From: an uncultured Clostridia bacterium | Lineage (GTDB): Bacteria; Bacillota; Clostridia; Oscillospirales; Acutalibacteraceae | DNA: 8,951 nt | Assembly (NCBI GenBank): GCA_937915775.1 | Contig: CALGGQ010000333.1 | Location: forward strand, 1 to 8,951 | Reading direction: 5' to 3' | Part shown: positions 5,670 through 8,951 of the stretch, piece after piece | How positions within the stretch are numbered: the stretch's first letter is position 1 | How the letters are laid out: each line of letters opens with the position of its first letter | Made by a program: the position numbers and the translations under genes | Notes under the pieces: model-generated | What the model was told of the DNA's origin: nothing | Seen by the model: the letters and a program-made list of their open reading frames with translations, nothing else | Databases searched by the model: none

Positions 5670-8600
5670 TGGCACAGTTTTTTGACATTTTTTCAGGCTA
5701 TGTCGGACCAGAGTGTGACAAGCTCGGCTTCTGCAGCGTCACCCAGTTTCAGGTACATAAGGCTGACAGAAGCTTAACGCTTGGTCTCAGCGGCGAAGAA
5801 GTGGTTGACTATGCGGTGATTGACAGAGCGCAGAAGGCAATCTGCGCGGCGCTGTCTCTTGGGCAATGCACCATAAAAATGCACTATCCGAAAAGCCTGT
5901 TTGATATAGAGAATATTGAAAAAATTCTTTCTCCAATGAAGGGAACACACCCTGTCGTCAACGGCTTTTTTGACGGTGCCGATGCGGAACTGGAGGACGG
6001 CATATTAACCGTCTGTCTGAAAAAGGGCGGCAAGGAGCTGCTGGAAAACCAGAATGTAGGCGCCGATGTTTCACGGCTGATTTATGACACCTTCGGTATT
6101 GACGTGGATGTTGCCTTTATGGAGGTACAGACCTTTGATATTGAAAAGGCGGTGCGCGAAGCCGCTGAAGAAAAGCTGAAGGAGCAAAAGCGACTGGAGG
6201 AGGAAAAGAAGCGTCAGCAGGAGGAAGCGGAGAAAAACGCCGTGCATACCCTCTGGGGCAACACCCCGCTTTATGCCGATACGCGCAAAACAATCCTCGG
6301 CAGAGGCGTACGCGAAATGCCGAAGCCAATGGCTGACGTGGCGCCGGACGACGGCTTTATCACCGTCTGGGGCGATGTTTTTAAATGTGAAGCAAAGGAC
6401 ACCAAGCGCGGCGAATCCAAATCCTTTGCGTTTGATATTACCGATTATACCTCGTCAGTTTCCTGCCGTATTTTTGACAGAAAGACGACAGTGGAACCTC
6501 TGATTGAGGCTATCAAGCCCGGCACTACTGTTATCGTTTCGGGCGGTTATCAGTTTGACCAGTATGCCAACCAGTTTGTGCTGCGCCCGAATACGATTGA
6601 AACCGTCAGAAAAGAGGAAAAGATGGATACCGCTCCCGAAAAGCGAGTGGAACTGCATCTGCATACCTCGTTTTCAGAAATGGACGGTATTACGGCGCCG
6701 AAGCAGCTCATTGCGCGTGCTGCCAAGTGGGGACATAAAGCAATTGCCGTGACGGACCACGGTATCGTGCAGGCGCTGCCGGAAGCCTATGCTGCGGCAA
6801 AGGCAAACGGCATTAAACTGATTCTCGGTATGGAGGGTTACCTCGTTGACGATGAGAAGTACCCCGATTTTATGCAGCAGAAGAAAAAGGATTTTCAGCG
6901 CCATCATATTATCCTGCTGGTGAAGGAGGATAATTCGCTTGATAAATCCGTGCCGCCCGAGGAGCGCAAATACGGGCGTAAAAATCTGTACGAGATGATT
7001 TCGCACTCCAATGTAAAAACCTTTAAGGCGCGTCCGCTGATTCCGAAGTCACTGCTTGCCAAAAAGCGTGACGGGCTGATTATCGGCTCAGCTTGTGAGC
7101 AGGGTGAACTGATTCAGGCAATTTTGCACGGCGAGCCGCAGGAAAAGATTGAGCAGCTTGCCGAATTCTATGATTATATCGAAATCCAGCCGAACGGCAA
7201 TAACGCCTTTATGATTCGATCCGAGCGTGATATCCACGCGGGTATCAACAGCGAGGAGGATTTGACGGATATCAACCGCCGCCTTGTTGCGATTGCGGAC
7301 AAGCTCGGCAAGCCGGTTGTTGCGACGGGCGACGTGCATTTTCTGGATGAAAAGGATGCGCGCTTCCGTGCCATCATTATGGCGGCGCAGGGCTTTACCG
7401 ATGCGGATAACCAGGCGCCGCTGTATTTCAAGACAACCGATGAAATGCTGCAGGATTTTGCCTGGGCAGGGGAGAGAGCTAAGGAATTTGTTATCGATAA
7501 TCCAAATAAGATTGCCGATATGATTCAGGATAATATTCCGCCGATTCCGCCCGGCACCTATCAGCCGCATATTGACGGCGCAGATAAGGAGCTGACGGAT
7601 AAGTGCTGGAGCATGGCGAAAGAGCTCTACGGCGACCCGGTGCCGGAATACGTTGCAAACCGTCTGACGCGTGAGCTTGATTCTATCATTTCTCACGGTT
7701 TCGGCGTGCTTTATGTTATCGCCAAGCGACTGGTTGAGGAGAGCGAGCGAAATGGCTACCTCGTTGGTTCTCGTGGCTCTGTCGGCTCCTCGCTGGCGGC
7801 GCATTTCGGCGGTATCTCCGAGGTTAACCCGCTTGCACCGCACTATTACTGCAAAAAGTGTAAGCACAGCGAATTCTTCCTGCATGGGGAATACGGCTCG
7901 GGCTTTGACCTGCCTCCGAAAAACTGTCCTGTCTGCGGCGATCCGATGAAGCGCGACGGTCACGAAATCCCGTTTGAAACGTTCCTCGGCTTTGATGGCG
8001 ATAAGGACCCTGATATTGACCTTAATTTCTCCGGCGAGGTGCAGAGCAAAATTCATCGTTTCACCGAACAGCTCTTCGGTAAGGAATATGTGTTTAAAGC
8101 CGGAACGATGGCAACCGTCGCCGATAAAACGGCGTACGGCTATGTGCGTAAGTATCTGGAAGAACGCGATTTGCTGGCGGTAACACCGAAGGCGGAAATT
8201 GACCGGCTGACCATCGGCTGCACAGGCATCAAGCGTACCACCGGTCAGCATCCGGGCGGCATGGTCGTTGTGCCGGATGAGTACACGGTAGAAGATTTTA
8301 CCCCGATTCAGTATCCGTCCAACGATGAGAAAAAGGGCACGTATACCACGCACTTTGATTTTAAAAACTCGCTTCACGATACGCTGCTGAAGCTCGATGA
8401 GCTCGGTCATGATAATCCGACGATTTATAAGCATCTTGAGGATTTGACGGGCATTCCCGTGATGGATGTTGACCTGTCCGACCCGCAGCTTTATAAGCTG
8501 ATAACTTCTACTGAGCCTATCGGCGTCAGCCCGGAGGATATCGACTGCCCGACCGGAACGCTTGCCATACCTGAAATGGGTACGCCGTTCGTTATCGGGA

Positions 8601-8951
8601 TGCTCGTTGACGCACAGCCGAAAACCTTCTCCGATTTGCTGCAGATTTCCGGTCTGTCGCACGGTACGGACGTATGGCTTGGCAACGCACAGGACCTGAT
8701 TAATAACGGCACCTGTACGATTTCCAATGTAATCGGCTGCCGCGATGATATTATGACGCATCTGATTCACGTGGCGGAGGCATATGAGCAGCGCACGGGT
8801 AAGCCGTCGCCGCTTGAAAAAATTGAGTGCTTCCAGATTATGGAATACACCCGTAAGGGTAAAGCGCCGAAGCAGCTGCCGCCCTATGAGGAACGAATGA
8901 AGGAAATCGGCGTGGAGGTCCGGACCGGCGTCGAGGTCGGAAAGGATGTCA
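5669..8951 (+). CDS. polC: DNA polymerase III alpha subunit, PolC type, lacking the DnaQ-like exonuclease insert (partial, 3' end outside window)
   Basis: PolC is the replicative polymerase of Firmicutes. The visible 1094 residues begin at an ATG overlapping the ispG stop. In order they show the N-terminal domain, a charged coiled stretch (about 160-190), an OB fold (about 210-320), a PHP domain (about 325-570) and the palm and fingers. PHP ligand motifs are His330/His332 (ELHLHTSF), Asp339, Asp363-His364 (VTDHG), Glu389, His412/His413, Cys476 (GSACEQGE) and Asp555/His557 (GDVHFL). The polymerase part has VGSRGSVGSS (from 699), a four-cysteine zinc site (Cys728, 731, 753, 756), catalytic Asp782/Asp784 (PDIDLNFSGE), the third Asp910 (KLDELGHD) and QISGLSHGTDVWLGNAQ. 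The roughly 190-residue exonuclease normally inserted after the Glu389 strand is missing: residues 392-411 lead directly to HHIILLVK. From residue 1083 the sequence no longer resembles PolC (expected WYIDSC block). The family assignment itself is secure. Confidence 0.95.
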   Translation, partial: MAQFFDIFSGYVGPECDKLGFCSVTQFQVHKADRSLTLGLSGEEVVDYAVIDRAQKAICAALSLGQCTIKMHYPKSLFDIENIEKILSPMKGTHPVVNGFFDGADAELEDGILTVCLKKGGKELLENQNVGADVSRLIYDTFGIDVDVAFMEVQTFDIEKAVREAAEEKLKEQKRLEEEKKRQQEEAEKNAVHTLWGNTPLYADTRKTILGRGVREMPKPMADVAPDDGFITVWGDVFKCEAKDTKRGESKSFAFDITDYTSSVSCRIFDRKTTVEPLIEAIKPGTTVIVSGGYQFDQYANQFVLRPNTIETVRKEEKMDTAPEKRVELHLHTSFSEMDGITAPKQLIARAAKWGHKAIAVTDHGIVQALPEAYAAAKANGIKLILGMEGYLVDDEKYPDFMQQKKKDFQRHHIILLVKEDNSLDKSVPPEERKYGRKNLYEMISHSNVKTFKARPLIPKSLLAKKRDGLIIGSACEQGELIQAILHGEPQEKIEQLAEFYDYIEIQPNGNNAFMIRSERDIHAGINSEEDLTDINRRLVAIADKLGKPVVATGDVHFLDEKDARFRAIIMAAQGFTDADNQAPLYFKTTDEMLQDFAWAGERAKEFVIDNPNKIADMIQDNIPPIPPGTYQPHIDGADKELTDKCWSMAKELYGDPVPEYVANRLTRELDSIISHGFGVLYVIAKRLVEESERNGYLVGSRGSVGSSLAAHFGGISEVNPLAPHYYCKKCKHSEFFLHGEYGSGFDLPPKNCPVCGDPMKRDGHEIPFETFLGFDGDKDPDIDLNFSGEVQSKIHRFTEQLFGKEYVFKAGTMATVADKTAYGYVRKYLEERDLLAVTPKAEIDRLTIGCTGIKRTTGQHPGGMVVVPDEYTVEDFTPIQYPSNDEKKGTYTTHFDFKNSLHDTLLKLDELGHDNPTIYKHLEDLTGIPVMDVDLSDPQLYKLITSTEPIGVSPEDIDCPTGTLAIPEMGTPFVIGMLVDAQPKTFSDLLQISGLSHGTDVWLGNAQDLINNGTCTISNVIGCRDDIMTHLIHVAEAYEQRTGKPSPLEKIECFQIMEYTRKGKAPKQLPPYEERMKEIGVEVRTGVEVGKDV

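Noticed and set aside
7088..8770. A 560-codon open frame on the minus strand inside polC
   Set aside because: It is codon-aligned with polC, so its stops could arise only from TTA, CTA or TCA codons in polC. These are avoided there by codon bias, and the frame ends exactly at a TCA serine codon at 7088. The translation is rich in Arg, His and Ile, has no recognisable domain, and polC is clearly the real gene.
1..8951. Search for mobile elements, CRISPR arrays, tRNAs, riboswitches or defence genes
   Set aside because: Coding sequence of recognisable housekeeping genes fills the window except for gaps of 63 bases or less. I saw no repeat array, transposase, integrase or structured RNA beyond the frr-uppS hairpin.

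Overview
The window is a stretch of bacterial housekeeping chromosome, coding on the + strand from end to end. The order is pyrH (3' end only) - frr - uppS - cdsA - dxr - rseP - ispG - polC (5' part only). A PolC-type replicative polymerase, this gene order, and AAGGAG-like ribosome binding sites point to a Firmicute. ispG, rather than proS as in Bacillus subtilis, sits between rseP and polC. That order, the roughly 50% GC and the MEP isoprenoid pathway suggest a clostridial lineage, perhaps Oscillospirales/Ruminococcaceae-like. The family-level placement is inference.

Layout. Bases 1-154 hold the last 50 codons of UMP kinase. Bases 186-740 encode ribosome recycling factor. A 63-base gap with a strong 8-bp hairpin separates it from uppS (804-1526). 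After a 28-base gap comes cdsA (1555-2421), then dxr (2434-3585), rseP (GTG start, 3579-4610), ispG (4623-5669) and polC (5669 to the window edge). From cdsA onward the junctions are 12 bases, a 7-base overlap, 12 bases and a 1-base overlap (TAATG), so one transcript with translational coupling is likely. I found no tRNA, rRNA, CRISPR array, insertion sequence or convincing internal promoter, and no gene-free stretch longer than 63 bases.

How the genes fit together. pyrH supplies UDP and frr recycles ribosomes. dxr and ispG are the second and the penultimate step of the MEP pathway to IPP/DMAPP. UppS condenses IPP into undecaprenyl diphosphate, the precursor of the lipid carrier for cell-wall synthesis. 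CdsA makes CDP-diacylglycerol for phospholipids, RseP is an intramembrane site-2 protease, and PolC is the replicative DNA polymerase. The operon therefore joins envelope-lipid supply, membrane proteolysis, translation and replication.

The window does not contain a novel multi-gene system that I can support. The point most worth a second look is PolC. The DnaQ-like 3'-5' exonuclease domain normally inserted in its PHP domain is absent, with the reading frame intact, while the PHP metal-ligand motifs appear to be kept. The last 37 bases of the window also stop looking like PolC and read more like an FAD/NAD(P)-dependent oxidoreductase. This raises the possibility of a chimeric contig end.
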